64,000 nt of DNA, taken from contig NC_067196.1 of NCBI RefSeq assembly GCF_000699445.3, positions 90,289,364-90,353,363 of the forward strand, in the 5' to 3' direction. This document shows positions 49,165 through 61,376 of the stretch, piece after piece. Every line of letters starts with the position of its first letter. Position 1 is the stretch's first letter. This stretch comes from Schistosoma haematobium. Taxonomy: Eukaryota; Platyhelminthes; Trematoda; Strigeidida; Schistosomatidae. The translations under genes and the position numbers were made by a program. Below the pieces are notes generated by a model. That model saw only the letters and a program-made list of their open reading frames with translations. It was not told the DNA's origin and searched no databases.

Positions 49165-49660
49165 ATCAAATCATTGTAAACATAGATAGTTGCTAACAGT
49201 GGAATCCACGACATACGTTTCATCCTATTTGGGACTTGTCAGATGGATGTACTTGCATCTCAGTGTTGATGTTCACTCTGGGACTCGAACGTAGTGCCGT
49301 TCGCTTCAAACACCATCGCGTTATCCACTTACCTACTGAGTCCTGATATTCACTTGCTTGTGCAATGGGGTGAAGCTTTAAATTCACTTGATATTGTTTA
49401 CTTAAATCTTCCCATTGATATTTAGGACTGTAACTGATCAGTCTCTTATTGGCATACGCGCATACTGTACATATGAACTCGATATGGCCATAAATCACAA
49501 GCATTATAGGCAAAGATGGATAGCGACTAACAGTAGAGTTCTAAATAGGACGTAACGCGTGTCCTAGATTCCACTGCTAGCCACTATTCATCATTGCTTT
49601 TGATGCTTGTGACTTAAGGCTATATCGAGGCAATCGATTATGCTACCCACACATTCCATA
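49165..49660. repeat. Family B hammerhead repeats in inverted arrangement
   Basis: Minus unit 49170-49500 (hammerhead 49209-49256, CTGACAAG with G8 lost; tRNA-like boxes revcomp of GGGACTCGAACGTAG) is followed by a second minus 3' scrap (GATGGATAGCGACTAACAGT at 49516-49535). That scrap is joined directly to the plus-strand second half of a hammerhead (AAATAGGACGTAACGCGTGT) and its 3' region. The inversion point falls inside the ribozyme. Confidence 0.75.
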
Positions 49661-52165
49661 GATTCACCATCAAGTGTGATTTTTTTATTTGGCGTTCGCT
49701 GTGTTGTATTTGAGGATCTCGATTTTTCTCTTTTGTATGTTGAGTCCTACCGATGCAGAGGCTGCTGCTACACTAGTTGTCTTCATCTTCATTTGTTCGT
49801 GTGTATTGGATAGGAAAGCTGGGTCGTCCACGAAGTCCAAACATTCTAATTGGTTCTGAGCTGTCCATTGTATTCTCTGCTTTCCCTCAGATGCCGAGGT
49901 CTTCATAATTCACTCGACCACCACACGAAAGAGGAATTAGGACAGTAAGCATCTTTGTCTGACTCCAGTCCTCACTTGGAATACATCTATCAGCTGTGCT
50001 CCATGCACGACTTTACACTGTAGTCCGTCGTATGGATCCTGGATGATGTTGATGATTCGTAGTGCCGCAATTTGATCCGTGCAACACCGATCAACACGGA
50101 TTCCGGTTTTTTGACCTCGATTTTTGGTGTCTACTGAGTCATTTATCCGGTTCAGCAGCAGTGTTTTGAAAACCATTCATGGAGCTGACAATAGTGTGAT
50201 GCCTCTGTAGTTCTCACACTTGCTCAGATCTCCTTTCTTTGGTATCTTGAAGAGGTGTCCTTCCTTTCAGTCTGTCGGTGGCGCTTTTCCTTCCTCCCAA
50301 ATCTTCTTAAACAGGACATGGAGCATCTTTGCAGTTACTTCTATGTCTGACTTCAGTGCTTCAGCTGGTATGTTGTCAGGTCCTGCTGCTTTCCCGCTCT
50401 TGATTTTTCTGACGGCTATTCTGATTTCTTCGATCGTTGGTGGAGTGACAGCTATTGGAAAGTCTGTGTGTGCTGCTTCGGTACCCGGTGGATTCAATGA
50501 CGCTGGTCTATTCAAGAGTTCCTCAGAGTGTTCTACACATCTGGTCCACTGATCTTGAAATTCAATGAATGTCTTGCATTGTTTGTCGCTGACTGGTCTC
50601 TCTAGTTTTCTATATTTCTCTTCCAGTTTTTTCGTTGTGTCATATAGTTGTTTAGTGGTTACTCCTCTCGCAGCATATCCTACTGTCGTTGCTAGGTCTT
50701 TCACGCATTTTTACTTGTCGGCTCTAATGCTCCTGTTCACTTGACTGTTTACTCCTGTTTATTCAAATTGTGCCTTGACTTTCTCTGTTCTTGTCCGACT
50801 GTTGTTAATTGTTGTCTTTTTGTTCTTCCTTTCTTGAACATTGTCCAGGGTTTCTATAGAGATCCATTCCTTATGATCATATTGAGTGAACATAAATCTA
50901 CAAATCTGTCACCATTCTTATTCCTTTCTCCCAGTTAGTCTATATCGTCCCATGATACCTTGATATCTGGTGTTGTCCATTCCAACTTGGGCGTTTAGAT
51001 CTCCCATGAGGATGTTCAGGTCGTTTCCTGGTCACTTCGATATGATTGATTTTAGCCTCTGGCAAAACTGTTCTTTGTCGTCGTCATTGCTGTTATTGGT
51101 GCCCCTAAATGCTGTGGTACGTCTGAGAGTCGGGAGAGTCAGCCCCCTCTATCTCGAAATGCTCTCACATGGCCACGTATATACAACAACTGTCAGAGAA
51201 GTCCTTTTCACTACCTTCTCACACCATGGGTGTTGTCTACGAAATTAAGAGGACGAAGATCGAATGTCCAATGCTTTAACTGGGTCGGTGAACACAGAGG
51301 GTCCACATAGGAAAGTTGGAAAACTCTGATTCCAAACCAATGGTACATACGGGCTCCAGAATCCTAAAGGAACAAATGGCGTATGAACCAATCGTTGGTC
51401 ACCACCTGCCATGGAACTGCATCTCCTAACGTTGCTGCACCGCCTTGTGTGTCCCCCTACGAAAACTACCTGCTTCGGTTTTGGCACCTGGGTAGTATCC
51501 CAGTCCTCACACAAACCGAATGACTTATACGGCGCATATCTATTTGGCGCCTCCCTGTGCCAATGTTTATGTGTCTAAATAAATAAATAATAAATAAATA
51601 TCATTGATGGGTGCATAACATTCATTGTGATTCCCCCGTTCTTTGTTTTAAAGGATGCATTGATGATCGTGGATCCATGAGATCCCTTTCCTACAGGTAC
51701 TTTACGTGCTGATTTGGTCGACATCAGAGAAACTCCCTGAGTGTACGGAGCACTTTCTTCTTCGTAATCAGAGTACAGCAGCATCTCCCCCGAACCTATC
51801 ATTTTCTGTCCAGCTTGGATCCAATGGGTTACACGATTCCGAGTACCGCCAAATTGTAAGCCTTCATTTTGGTAACTATTTCACTGATTCTTCCGATCTC
51901 CCATATTTTCCGGATATTCTATGTACATATATTAATTGTTGCTCTGGTTGTGATAACGGGGTTGGCCTCGTGACTTTTGAAGAATATTGGTTTTCACCAC
52001 AGGGTATCACAATTCTTCTAGGTGAAGATCCTTTAACTCGGAGGACAGAGTTTAAGAGGTTCAACTTATTTATTCTGGTTAGTATATTCTCAGAAAACGT
52101 TATTCCATGAGATGGAGGTGCTGACCTTATGCCCAACCCTAGAAAAGTCACTGGCGGAGTTCTCC
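49661..52165 (-). mobile_element. RTE LINE, 5' leader to RT palm, internally deleted and interrupted
   Basis: Minus strand from right to left: leader (about 52110-52165), endonuclease N-terminal part (51600-52100; GSGEMLLYSDYEEESAPYTQ), a family X insertion (51102-51600), then endonuclease block ILMGDLNAQVGMDNTRYQ (about 50985-51040), and a deletion to GERNKNGDRFVDLCSLN. The linker follows, then the RT N-terminal part (50267-50704; IRKIKSGKAAGPDNIPAEAL-like), VFKTLLLNRINDSVD, a second deletion, DPYDGLQCKVVHGAQLIDVF, and LDFVDDPAFLS (FADD mutated to FVDD) at about 49820-49855. Several frameshifts. Located in the first intron of gene 2. Confidence 0.88.
51102..51600 (+). repeat. Family X retroposon inserted in the RTE, with target-site duplication
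   Basis: 499 bases from CCCCTAAATGCTGTGGTA to an AAATAAATAAATAATAAATA tail. TTATTGGTG (51093-51101) and TCATTGATG (51601-51609) flank it, 7 of 9 matching. The RTE reading (NVMHPS, then SNDDDKEQF) resumes across the insertion. A-rich tail plus target-site duplication mark X as a retroposon. Confidence 0.85.
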
Positions 52166-54009
52166 CGGAACACAACGACAATGATTAGGACGTTTTTATA
52201 AAATTCTACTTGACTAGTTAGCCTTCTGATTGAAAGTAAATCATTGGATCGTAAAATTACTTTATATCGTTTGCGTCATTATCAGAGCCTTGGTTGCTAC
52301 GAATAAGGATCTCATGGAGGTTTATCGTGTGATATATCAGCCATGTTTTTATAACAACCTGTAAAGTTTATCAGCACTTTAACTAGGTAATACATTTTGC
52401 TATATGCAGAAACTGTATCCCAGTTATAAACGCCTAAAAATGTTACCTGAATAAATGAGGCTCAAAGATAAAATTGCATGGTTACGCAGTTTTCTTAACT
52501 TTACTCAAATATTCAACCCCCACTAGACGAAAATAACTTCATTTCTACTGTACTGAGCACCATTTTTTGGCATTCTACTAAATTAAATAATGAAATTGAT
52601 TTAACTTCAAAAAAATATATGAAATTTGGATTCACCTCAATTAGAACTGAACTAAAGGTTGAAATTTAGCATATTAGTGAGTCAGAATTTCACGTATTTT
52701 AGGCAAAAGATACTTTAGACCGTCTATCGGTACAATTATACCGAGCAAATCATCCTGTGGTTCAGGGATGCTTAACTGTATGTTATGATTTTAAATCTGA
52801 TCAAAAATCGTAAACATCTTGTGTGTATCCAACAACCAATTGGTTTTCATATAACTCATCGTTTTCTTTACATGAACGCAATACTTTATCACCTAATATT
52901 CCGTTACGTTCTGTTACATTTTAAGGCTGATATATTCTCGGGTTATTTTTGCTATTTCATAAAGCTCATATTTTCATTCCTCCTAGGATGTTGGCAATGA
53001 AGGCTGGATTCGAAGAGTATTTTTATAGTTTGCTTCATTCTTGATCTAATATTACTTTTATTTACATCGTCTTGCAGAAATGCTTTGTTTGTTACTACTA
53101 TTATTTTTGCAAACAGTATGGCCTGTTTAATATTGGTCGCAGATGATTTGTTTAATAACATTCTTTTATCTACGAAACGGGAGTATATTATTATTTGGTT
53201 TAGTATAATCTATAATGATTTTTGTAGTGATGGAATGTGGTTGATGCGATAGCATATCAAAGCGTCGCTCAGCAGACCACATAATTCATAAACAAGATAA
53301 AAGTGTCATCGTAGCCAAATGAGGCTGGTACATAAAATATTTGCTCCAGCACAGGAAACGTCACTGAAAGTGACTGGATTGTAAATAGATAAAAGGTTAC
53401 ACGAGCTATTGTGGTTTGTAAGGGCTCCAGTCACATATACAACGAAGTATGTGACCACTGATAAAGTTAGGAATTCTTGAAGTAGATAGAATGGTTAAGT
53501 AGTGAATTACTAACACATCAGTGGCAAAATGGTGATAGCAAATCTTTTGATAACGAGTTTCTTTAAAAAAGCCGTAAATATTTTCCAGAAATATTCTTGA
53601 CCAGTTTAGCCCATTAAAGAAAATATTATTTTTTAGTATGTTTAGATGACTGCATGTTTTGGTCACAATAATAATGAGGATGTTCTATTATGGAATAATT
53701 TAGGCATTTTGAATTTATAGTTTAGTACGTACTTATTGAATGTATGAGGTGGAAAAGTGCTGAAAAGTCGTTAAGTTCTGACTACTAACACTTTTCGATT
53801 ATGTTAAAATCACCCTCCTCTAGTGTTATTATAAATTAATCCGAAACATATAGTAATCTATGAGCAAAACCCGTAGGTTTCAGAATCTTTATAAGAGCGC
53901 AAAATCCACAATAACTGCATGTTTTAAACTGCAGTTCCGGATTCAGTCAAACTGTACTTAAGGTATGTTATGGTGAACTCAAAGCAAAAATACTATTTTA
54001 GAGTAGAAA
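52166..54009. other. Gene 2 intron spacer, nothing recognised
   Basis: AT-rich. Short open frames (52785-53000, 53406-53666) carry no motif. I see no exon that would fit the reading phase of gene 2. Confidence 0.45.
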
Positions 54010-54880
54010 ATGTGAATCAAAATGGGTCTGGCTGATCGAATATTAACAAATATAAGAATAGAAATTCAGTTGGTTTCACGTTACATAATCGAAGCCAGCA
54101 GTGATTTGGTAATAATCTCAAATAAGTCACTAAAAGTTAACTCTGGCAATAATGTGGTGATTCGGACGAATAAATGCAACGGTTTATATCACTACATAAT
54201 GTGTAGAGTTGTGTTACCTAAAGCAACGGACTACAAAGATCGCGGAGTTATTATAAGTAACGAGTAACTGCAAGGCTGGTACTGCAAAGGCTTAAGGGTC
54301 TTACCGGCTATTCGTAAGTTATGTCACTACTTAGATGAAGAAACGTTCGAAGTATTGTACCCGAATTTTGTGAGATTTCTTCGGGAGAATAGGATTCAAG
54401 CAGAAAATCCTCGTCTCAAGTGTGAGGTGGATGTTCTAGAAAATGCTGAACGGCGAGGGTTTAAAACTGTAAAAGGCCACTCTAGTCTATCTTACGAAGA
54501 CACACTTAGATGCCTCAACATATTTTCATTATCTTACTGCGGGTTATGAAGCAATCTAGTACTAGCTTACCGTATTCTGAATGATGACCTTGATATGTCT
54601 TATCTTTTCCTTCCATTCAGAACTGCCCATCTGAAAGGACATTCTAAAAAAGTTCAAAAAGAGGGATCAAATCATTTACATCTAGGGTTCGTTCTTTCAC
54701 ACTGAATGGTGAATTACTGGGATTCTTCCACAGAACACATAATATCAACACCTTATTTGAATACGTTCAAAGAGGGGTTAGACCTTTATGATGCTACAAA
54801 CTGCATGGGTTAATATTGGTCAGATTACCTCCGATCATCTCTAGTAAAGATTTAAAGACTGAATGTTAAAATTACAGTAA
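54010..54880 (+). mobile_element. CR1/L2-like LINE reverse transcriptase C-terminal remnant
   Basis: Plus strand with several stops: VLPKATDYKDRGVIISNE (to 54267), LRVLPAIRKLCHYLDEETFE (about 54290-54350), a VLENAERRGFKTVKGHSSLS block (54436-54495), LSYEDTLRCLNIFSLSY, RTAHLKGHSKKVQKEGSNHL (about 54622-54681), HIISTPYLNTFKEGLDLYDA. This order is the standard C-terminal part of CR1/L2-type LINEs. It differs from the 15 kb copy, so at least two such lineages exist. Confidence 0.85.
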
Positions 54881-55298
54881 TTTGCAAAGTAAACGCTTTT
54901 AAAAATCGAAACACTGGAAATTGACATTACTTATTATTGAAAATTGGCACTTCCTATTGAGTTGAAAAAATTAAACAAATCATTTTTACTGATGTTTCAT
55001 TACTTAGTACTGGTGGCGTTATTAAGCTGGTAGTCTTACCTTGACGAACGTATTAGCATTAAATAATGAAACTTCAGTAAAGACAATTTCTCTTAAATTT
55101 GCCAAAATTATTACTCACTATATAGCTTTCTCGATTTAAAACTTAAGATTCCTAAGACGAAGTTCGCTAAAGTGTTTAAAACAACGTAAATAATGGAACT
55201 CAAAGGTGGCATTCAACCACATGCTGCCGAGTTGACATGACTAATAATATCCATTTATCGATATCATGAAGCATGTTTTAGTGAAAGTTGTGACTTAC

Positions 55299-55621
55299 TC
55301 TAACAGTTTTAGAGGTTCGCCCCTTGGTACTGCTACGTACCTGTGATTCTCCATTATGTCGCCAACGCTTTCTATCTTAGTTCCCGTATTCGGTGATACG
55401 ATACAACGGATAGCAGGAACATACTGTCCCAACTGCTTCCTCACCTGTTCCATGAATGAGCTCCATGTTAGAGCTAGTCTCTGATTGATAAAAACGCGTC
55501 TCCCCGGGTTGAATGTATCTCCATTTCTATGGACTATAAATGATACGCCATTTCGTCTATCACAACATGAGCTTTTGACTCTACAAAGACAAGCAGTGCA
55601 ACGGCGCGCATAAACAGACAT
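55299..55621 (-). CDS. Gene 2 exon: first doublecortin domain (N-terminal exon, start uncertain)
   Basis: The minus-strand frame encodes NGVSFIVHRNGDTFNPGRRV, then FINQRLALTWSSFMEQVRKQ, then LGQYVPAIRCIVSPNTGTKI, then ESVGDIMENHRYVAVPRGEP and LKLL plus GA, ending at donor GTAAGTCAC. The features are NGD, GRRV, the helix with WSSF, the GTKI turn and YVAV, followed by KLLDY after splicing. These follow a DCX domain in order and spacing, closest in layout to the first domain of DCDC2-type proteins. Start chosen at the ATG at 55621 (MSVYARR); an upstream in-frame ATG at 55696, or a splice acceptor near 55556 (GTTGTGATAG), are alternatives. Microtubule binding is expected. Confidence 0.8.
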
Positions 55622-55696
55622 TGTATAAATAAATTTTTGTATTGCCACCCTGTTAATATTGTCAAGGTCAAAAGCGCAGTATGTCCAATATGCCAA

Positions 55697-57875
55697 ACTT
55701 AACTTTATAGAATAGAAGAAATACTTGTCCCTTAGGATTAAGCGTGCGTGTTGTGATAGCCTTCTTGATAATAAAACAAAATTTCACGAAGCACGAATAG
55801 AGGATATTAATGATTGTTCAAGCCATTTTGCATCGATCCAGTTCTAGCAGAGAATATATAAGTGATCTAAATGTTTGAAATATTTGTTCCGATCCACAAA
55901 TCCGTCTTGAGATACAAATGTTTCCATTTTGATTGGTGACAGTGAGTTATTTTCAAGGAAAAATCCACATTATTTTCATAGCATTGTCTGAGTTTCGAAG
56001 TAATACATATATCACTATTCAAAACTTAGCATCCTTAGCCGTTATTCGGCGTTATCCAGAAAGGATTCAGCGGACTACAGCAATCCTACCAACAGTATCA
56101 AGAAAACGAAATCTCTGTCTATAAACGTGCGAAGGAATCGATAATTGTTTTTATGAGAATATGCTAACTACAGAACAATAAAAAATAAAACAGTATATCC
56201 AAGCGACTTGTTCTTAATCTTAAGGTGATCAACCTAAGAAAGGAAAAACGGATGATGGTTATATGATTGTTACTTTGAGATGGAATAGCAAAGATTCGAA
56301 ATTATTAAAGACGCCACAGTTATTCGAAGTTTGACATCGCCTTTACCAGCTGCACCTTTATAATCGAAGTGTGCCAACCTAGTCACATCAAGAGTCAAAA
56401 ATGAATAGGTCCAAAAATACATTTAAAGACTATCGATATGTCGGCAGGCGTTTAATCTAAGCTGGCTGACGGTTGAAGGAAACGTGTAGCACTCGTAATA
56501 TTGTGAGGATGTGTGACCGGTCGCCTTCAGCTAGACGTGTTCATTAAAATTAATGATGTCAGCATCAAATATTGGGGACTTACAGAAGCATTTGCTTCAG
56601 GAATTTTTTAACCTCCACATGTTGAGATTCAGTAAGAATGCATTAGTCTCAACGAAATGATTTCACAGTGCAAAATCAGAATAAACCTGTAATCTGGCTT
56701 CAATATACTTTAGATTCTCTCTACTTAGGTCTGACAAGCAATTATTAGGATAAATGACTCTTTCACACTAGGAAACAATAGGAAATGGTTGACAAAGTAG
56801 TTTTGGGAACATTTATTCTGCTCGGTTCAAGTTATCACATTCACCGTTACAAGTTGCTTTACCTAACTAAAAAACTCGTCACCAAACCTGCCATTGAGGA
56901 CCTATGGTAAAAAAGGGCTTGGTATTTAATGTTTTAAACGTATCTAGTGACAGTATAGCAACCCAATGTCCTTTAGAGTTTTGGATTAGCTTAACGTCGT
57001 ACACTGGATGAGTTCACTTAAAAACGTGTAATGTTCCGTCACAAAATCTGTCATCATGGAATAATTAGCTTTACAGTCACATTTATTCGTGCCTACATAC
57101 TTAAACAGGATTGTTTTAACCGAATTAATAGCTAACGAATCTAACAATCGAAGGCTGTATGAGTTTGTCCTTCTAGTTCGTATCTCAGAGAATACCCAAG
57201 CAATTTTCTGAAGTAAAATCACAACCCACACTGGTGACAAACTTGATGTACACTTTGAAATTGACTAATCACAGATCGCGTTATCTACAAGTCGATAGCA
57301 ATATGGACTAATACTAACGTTTATGCTGGTTGTTCCCAATTCACTATTACTTATGAACTTAAATCGCTCACAACAAGATTGTATGGATTTGTCTGGTGAG
57401 AAGAAAGTTCAGGCTTTTACAAGATTTTGTAGGACTATTTTCTCAACTAACCTTATTCAACGATATCTTTGACTCAAGGAAAAAGTGGCGTTTATTCTTC
57501 AACTTCACGTCAGTCGTCCTCGTTTGAATTAACTCTTATCATATTTAGATATTAAATTAAAATCTCATTAATATTGTCATCTATATCCTATCTTTCTTCT
57601 TAGTCCCGGCTACTGGCTTTGTCAAAATAATCCTAATTAGCCACTTTGACTGGATCGTCAGAATATGGCTAAACCGCCATAAAGACACTAGGGTAAATAA
57701 TAAAGAATGAAATGATAAATAGGATTTCAAAGTAAGTTGTGCTCGGTATGGAAATCAAAATTTAACATAAAAACGTGTTTCATAATTCTTTAGAACATTG
57801 ACTACGTTTTTCACTGAATACCTTGATGGGAACTGAAATTCACAGGCACTAGTGAGTGTTTTGGTTAGGGCGCCA
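55697..57875. repeat. Intergenic region with one family Y repeat (56225-56600)
   Basis: Family Y: the stretch 56295-56600 (GACGCCACAGTTATTCGAAG, GGCTGACGGTTGAAGGA, GGATGTGTGACCGGTCGCC, AATGATGTCAGCATCAAAT) aligns with 62250-62570 in the same orientation. The 84-codon minus frame at 56986-57240 is not recognised. Confidence 0.55.
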
Positions 57876-58300
57876 CAGAACTTCTTATGATGGCGATTCC
57901 AAGTCGTATGGACCTATTTTGTTTTGTGTGATTGCTTTACACTTACAAACGGGGAGTCGCAATACTCTATCGTTGGGCAACTCCTCGTTTCATTGCTAAC
58001 TCGAGACTTAACCTTAAATGACCTATTTCTGTCTACTTCATGACCGCTACCGATCAAGTGTGACAGAACCGAGCTGCATATTTTCTTGACAGTACCTTTT
58101 CCTATGGAGATGTTCACCAACTCTTTGGCTCAGTTGTCTAGTAGTGCGCCAAATATAGCTTTCTCCACAGGATCAGCTGAATTCATAGGCTTGCATATAA
58201 GTGGCAAAACCGGGTAATATGTCTGTACTCCGTTGAACCAAAGATTATTTTAAAATGTGCCCATAGAATCGAACATGAAACACCCTTCATACAATGACAT
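57876..58300 (-). mobile_element. Penelope-like element GIY-YIG region, minus orientation
   Basis: The minus strand reads, with frameshifts, RTTRQLSQRVGEHL, SSVLSHLIGSGHEVDRNRSF and KVKS. This corresponds to GRTTRQLNQRMSKHL and SSILAHLIDRGHAVDKLKSF in the adjacent plus-strand copy. A separate, more diverged copy facing away from its neighbour. Confidence 0.75.
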
Positions 58301-58382
58301 TTTAACTGCTTTAACGAGTTTATGTAGTCAGTTGGTATTGATGAGCAGATAACTCTCATCGATCCTTAATTCAACTGAGTTG

Positions 58383-59423
58383 TATGTATGACCTAATAAA
58401 GAAGTCGGAGATTTCGACTGTTCGTAAGAAAGGTTTATAAATGAAAGTGCAATTCAACTGGGATGTGGCTAGTGACACTCTGAAATATAGGTTAACTAAA
58501 TTATTCACCAGGACATTCTACGCAGCCAATCTTGCGTTGAACTCCTTTTGTCGACCAGCGATGTCTACTCAAACAAAGGATAAGTTACCTGAGTTGGCCT
58601 ATTCCATATGCATTTACAAATTCAGCTGCTCCTGTGGAGGTAGCTATATAGGGCGTACTACCAGGCAACTTAACCAACGAATGAGTAAACATCTACCAAC
58701 TTGATACATAAAGGGCCAGATAAAATCTATTCGCAGTTCTATATTGGCACATCTCATTGATAGAGGTCATGCTGTAGATAAGTTGAAATCATTTCGAGTT
58801 ATCCATCGTATACCTCCATCATTTCCCGACGGAGTTCATTCCCGCCTCCTACATATAGCTGAAGCCATTGGAATTCGTATATATAACCCCAATTTATGTG
58901 AACAGAAGAAATACATAACCCCCTATCCCTCCCATGGCCAGTTATAATTTAACTAACGATATTTTTTTAAATTTTATTATTATCATTATTTATTTTATTC
59001 CATTTTGTTATCAATAACCTTATTGCCACATCCACTATTTGTTTGTAATTTTGCGCCTCTTTGTATTCTTCACTATCTAATTATTTACACACATCTTATT
59101 ACGTAATGATTTTAATGTTTTGTGATTACTATTCCTAGTCTATTTACCCATGTTTGTTTGACCTTCCATTTCCAACGATTAACTATTGATAAGAGTTTTG
59201 TGATCATATTTTATTATTCTCACTATTATCAGTTCACCTGTCTTCCTACTACTATCAACTTGTACTATTACCTATTATGTGTAGAGACTTATTCTATTTC
59301 ATTGTGATTATTGACCCATATTGCCTTGATTGGTTTAAAATTTTCGTATAAATATTCATGTATATTAGAGTAAAGCCTGATGACGATCTAATTGAAAACA
59401 ATATTGTTCGCTTATATGTGTTG
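58383..59423 (+). mobile_element. Penelope-like element, 5'-truncated insertion with GIY-YIG and 3' UTR
   Basis: KKSEISTVRKKGL, stop, KVQFNWDVASDTLKYRLTKL (58444-58503), then AMSTQTKDKLPELAYSICIY (58559-58618), then KFSCSCGGSYIGRTTRQLNQ (58619-58678; the GIY-YIG motif as GSYIGR), HLIDRGHAVDKLKSFRVIHR, LLHIAEAIGIRIYNPNLCEQ and a stop at about 58945. It ends with an about 480-base 3' UTR. TTCAACTGAGTTG stands on both sides (58370-58382 and 59424-59436), a perfect 13 bp target-site duplication. Three in-frame stops or shifts only, so fairly young. Confidence 0.85.
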
Positions 59424-59705
59424 TTCAACTGAGTTGCACATTTTGTACAAGACTATTGGTTAGATTGAAGAATTAGTTTTGGTCAATCTAGGTTAACTAT
59501 CACCACGAGGTCGTCTCTTATGAATTCGAGTTGAACGTAAATATCTGAAAACTGACCGGATGGCTAACAATCATGTGATCCAGTTCAATGAGCTAAACAT
59601 CCTTATAGTTAGTTAAAGAGATTGAAGGCTGGTTTTTGAGAAAAGACTCATTTATTTGAAAATTTACATTGATAAAATTTATCACACTGACAAATTAATC
59701 TTGAT

Positions 59706-59807
59706 TTAATTGCAAATTTTTATGATTGCTTCATTGATCGTTTCAGCTGTATAACCTTCTGCACAATAGTTGTAAAGAGTGGACAAGTGTCCTCCAACTT
59801 CTGGAGC
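59706..59807 (-). CDS. Gene 1 terminal coding exon
   Basis: 102-base exon: acceptor AATGACTTCAG, then APEVGGHLSTLYNYCAEGYT, then AETINEAIIKICN and TAA. Begins in phase 0, matching the end of exon 61224-61376. An AATAAA (minus strand, 59651-59656) lies about 50 bases beyond the stop. I do not recognise the family. The segment looks helical and ends the protein. Confidence 0.6.
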   Translation of the reverse strand, partial: APEVGGHLSTLYNYCAEGYTAETINEAIIKICN

Positions 59808-61223
59808 CTGAAGTCATTTCAAATAGAAAAGATCCTTTAAATTCTAATCAGATATGTTGTGTTTAGTCTGAATATCCTAACAGGAAATAATGAGTATTTT
59901 ATAGTTTAATGAGTATATTATCACTAAAGTTAGATGATGAAATTCACAGTTGTTATGAAGTACACCAATGCGGCTTGTCCAAAACATGTGTCAAAATGAA
60001 CGCCAAAACAAGTAAAGCTAAACAATCCATTAAGAGCAAATAACAAATATTCATCTCCATTCGTTGCTTAACGTAAAGTTGATGATGGTCATGAGATTGA
60101 TCTTAACAAGGAATTCCTGGTGGTACAAAGGTGAATAAGTAGGTTGTTTTGAACTTTGGCCCTACGGATGTTCAATATTTTCCTGTATGTTCAGAAACAA
60201 TTGGTACTTTGCTAAACCTATCCGGGAAGTATTCATTTATTATTCACAGTTGTTTCATTCACATCAGTTTTCTTTTTGTCTCTATTTTACGTCCATATTT
60301 CATATTATTCTCTTGGTGTCTATTTTTCATATATATAAATCCTTTAACAATGTGTTATCAGATTGTTGGAAATGTATGGGGCTAATATTCATTTTGTTGT
60401 GTAATCCGAAAACAACAATTGTTTCATTGTTTTCTTGGCTGTACTATTAATTCAAATAAGTCGTATTGAAAACCGCTGTTGATATGGTTTATTATGTGAG
60501 CGGAATCTGCAATCTATTTATTCAGTCGATTATTTGTCGTCTAACCAAGACCAATACTACATTTTACAGACACAGAAGTCTTCAGCTATATGTTTTGCAA
60601 GCTCTGAAGCCTGTCACATTCAGTGCCTAACATAAATATGTTATCTATGTACTCTGAATCAAACAGGTCTCAGATCAAGAGAACTGTATTTGAGGGATCT
60701 CAAGTAAAATTCATTATCTTATCACTTCTGCTGTCAACCTAAATGAAGTAGATAATAACAAACATTTTGTCGTACATGTAACTCCAATTCCTTCCTCCTC
60801 TGTAAATTATTTCTGTCAGCTGTGTTTTCACTTTAGAATCTATATTCAGTAACTCATCGTTCCAAACAAACCGACCTGGAATCATTGAGTGTTTATGATA
60901 GAGTAAAGCTGACATCATTTTGAATCAGAATTAAATTTTCATGCTACTTCTCTTTATACACTTATTACTAACAGAATGACTGACGTTCTAGGTTTCTCTG
61001 TCAACATTGTTTAAACATTTAAGATCTCTCATCTGGTAAAATTCGAGTGAAATTCAAAATAGCAGACCACAAGTGACGCACTCATGACTATGTCAACCGA
61101 CTTAGAAAAGTGTACGCTTCTCAATAAAATATAAAGGGTCCATCAACATATGGAAGTGAGTTTGTGAAATAAATTAGGAGGAATGTGTTTAGAAGATTGG
61201 TCCACTCAGATGAAAGTATTTAC
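59808..61223 (-). other. Gene 1 intron, no repeat recognised
   Basis: 1.4 kb of AT-rich sequence, GT/AG ends on the minus strand. Short frames at 60149-60450 (plus) have no motif and overlap one another. Confidence 0.5.
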
Positions 61224-61376
61224 CTGTTGCAGTGTGAAACATTTACTTTTGAACTGTTCATAGACGGATTCTGTACAATCCAACGTTTGATCGATAGTTG
61301 CCTTGGCAATAGGTTTATTTTCATTATTCATTACTTTCACTACTAATTTCATAGTATCTTCAATGAAATCTCTTCT
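61224..61376 (-). CDS. Gene 1 internal exon
   Basis: 153-base exon (51 codons, phase 0 at both ends): acceptor TTTTTGACAG, donor GTAAATACTT. Encodes RRDFIEDTMKLVVKVMNNEN, then KPIAKATIDQTLDCTESVYE, then QFKSKCFTLQQ. Fully open, with balanced composition. Family unknown. A ubiquitin-like strand pattern (KLVVKV) is only suggestive. Confidence 0.7.

Noticed and set aside
56986..57240. An 84-codon minus-strand frame as an exon of gene 1 or 2
   Set aside because: No consensus acceptor/donor pair in a phase fitting the neighbouring exons and no recognisable domain; gene 1 already ends at 59706.
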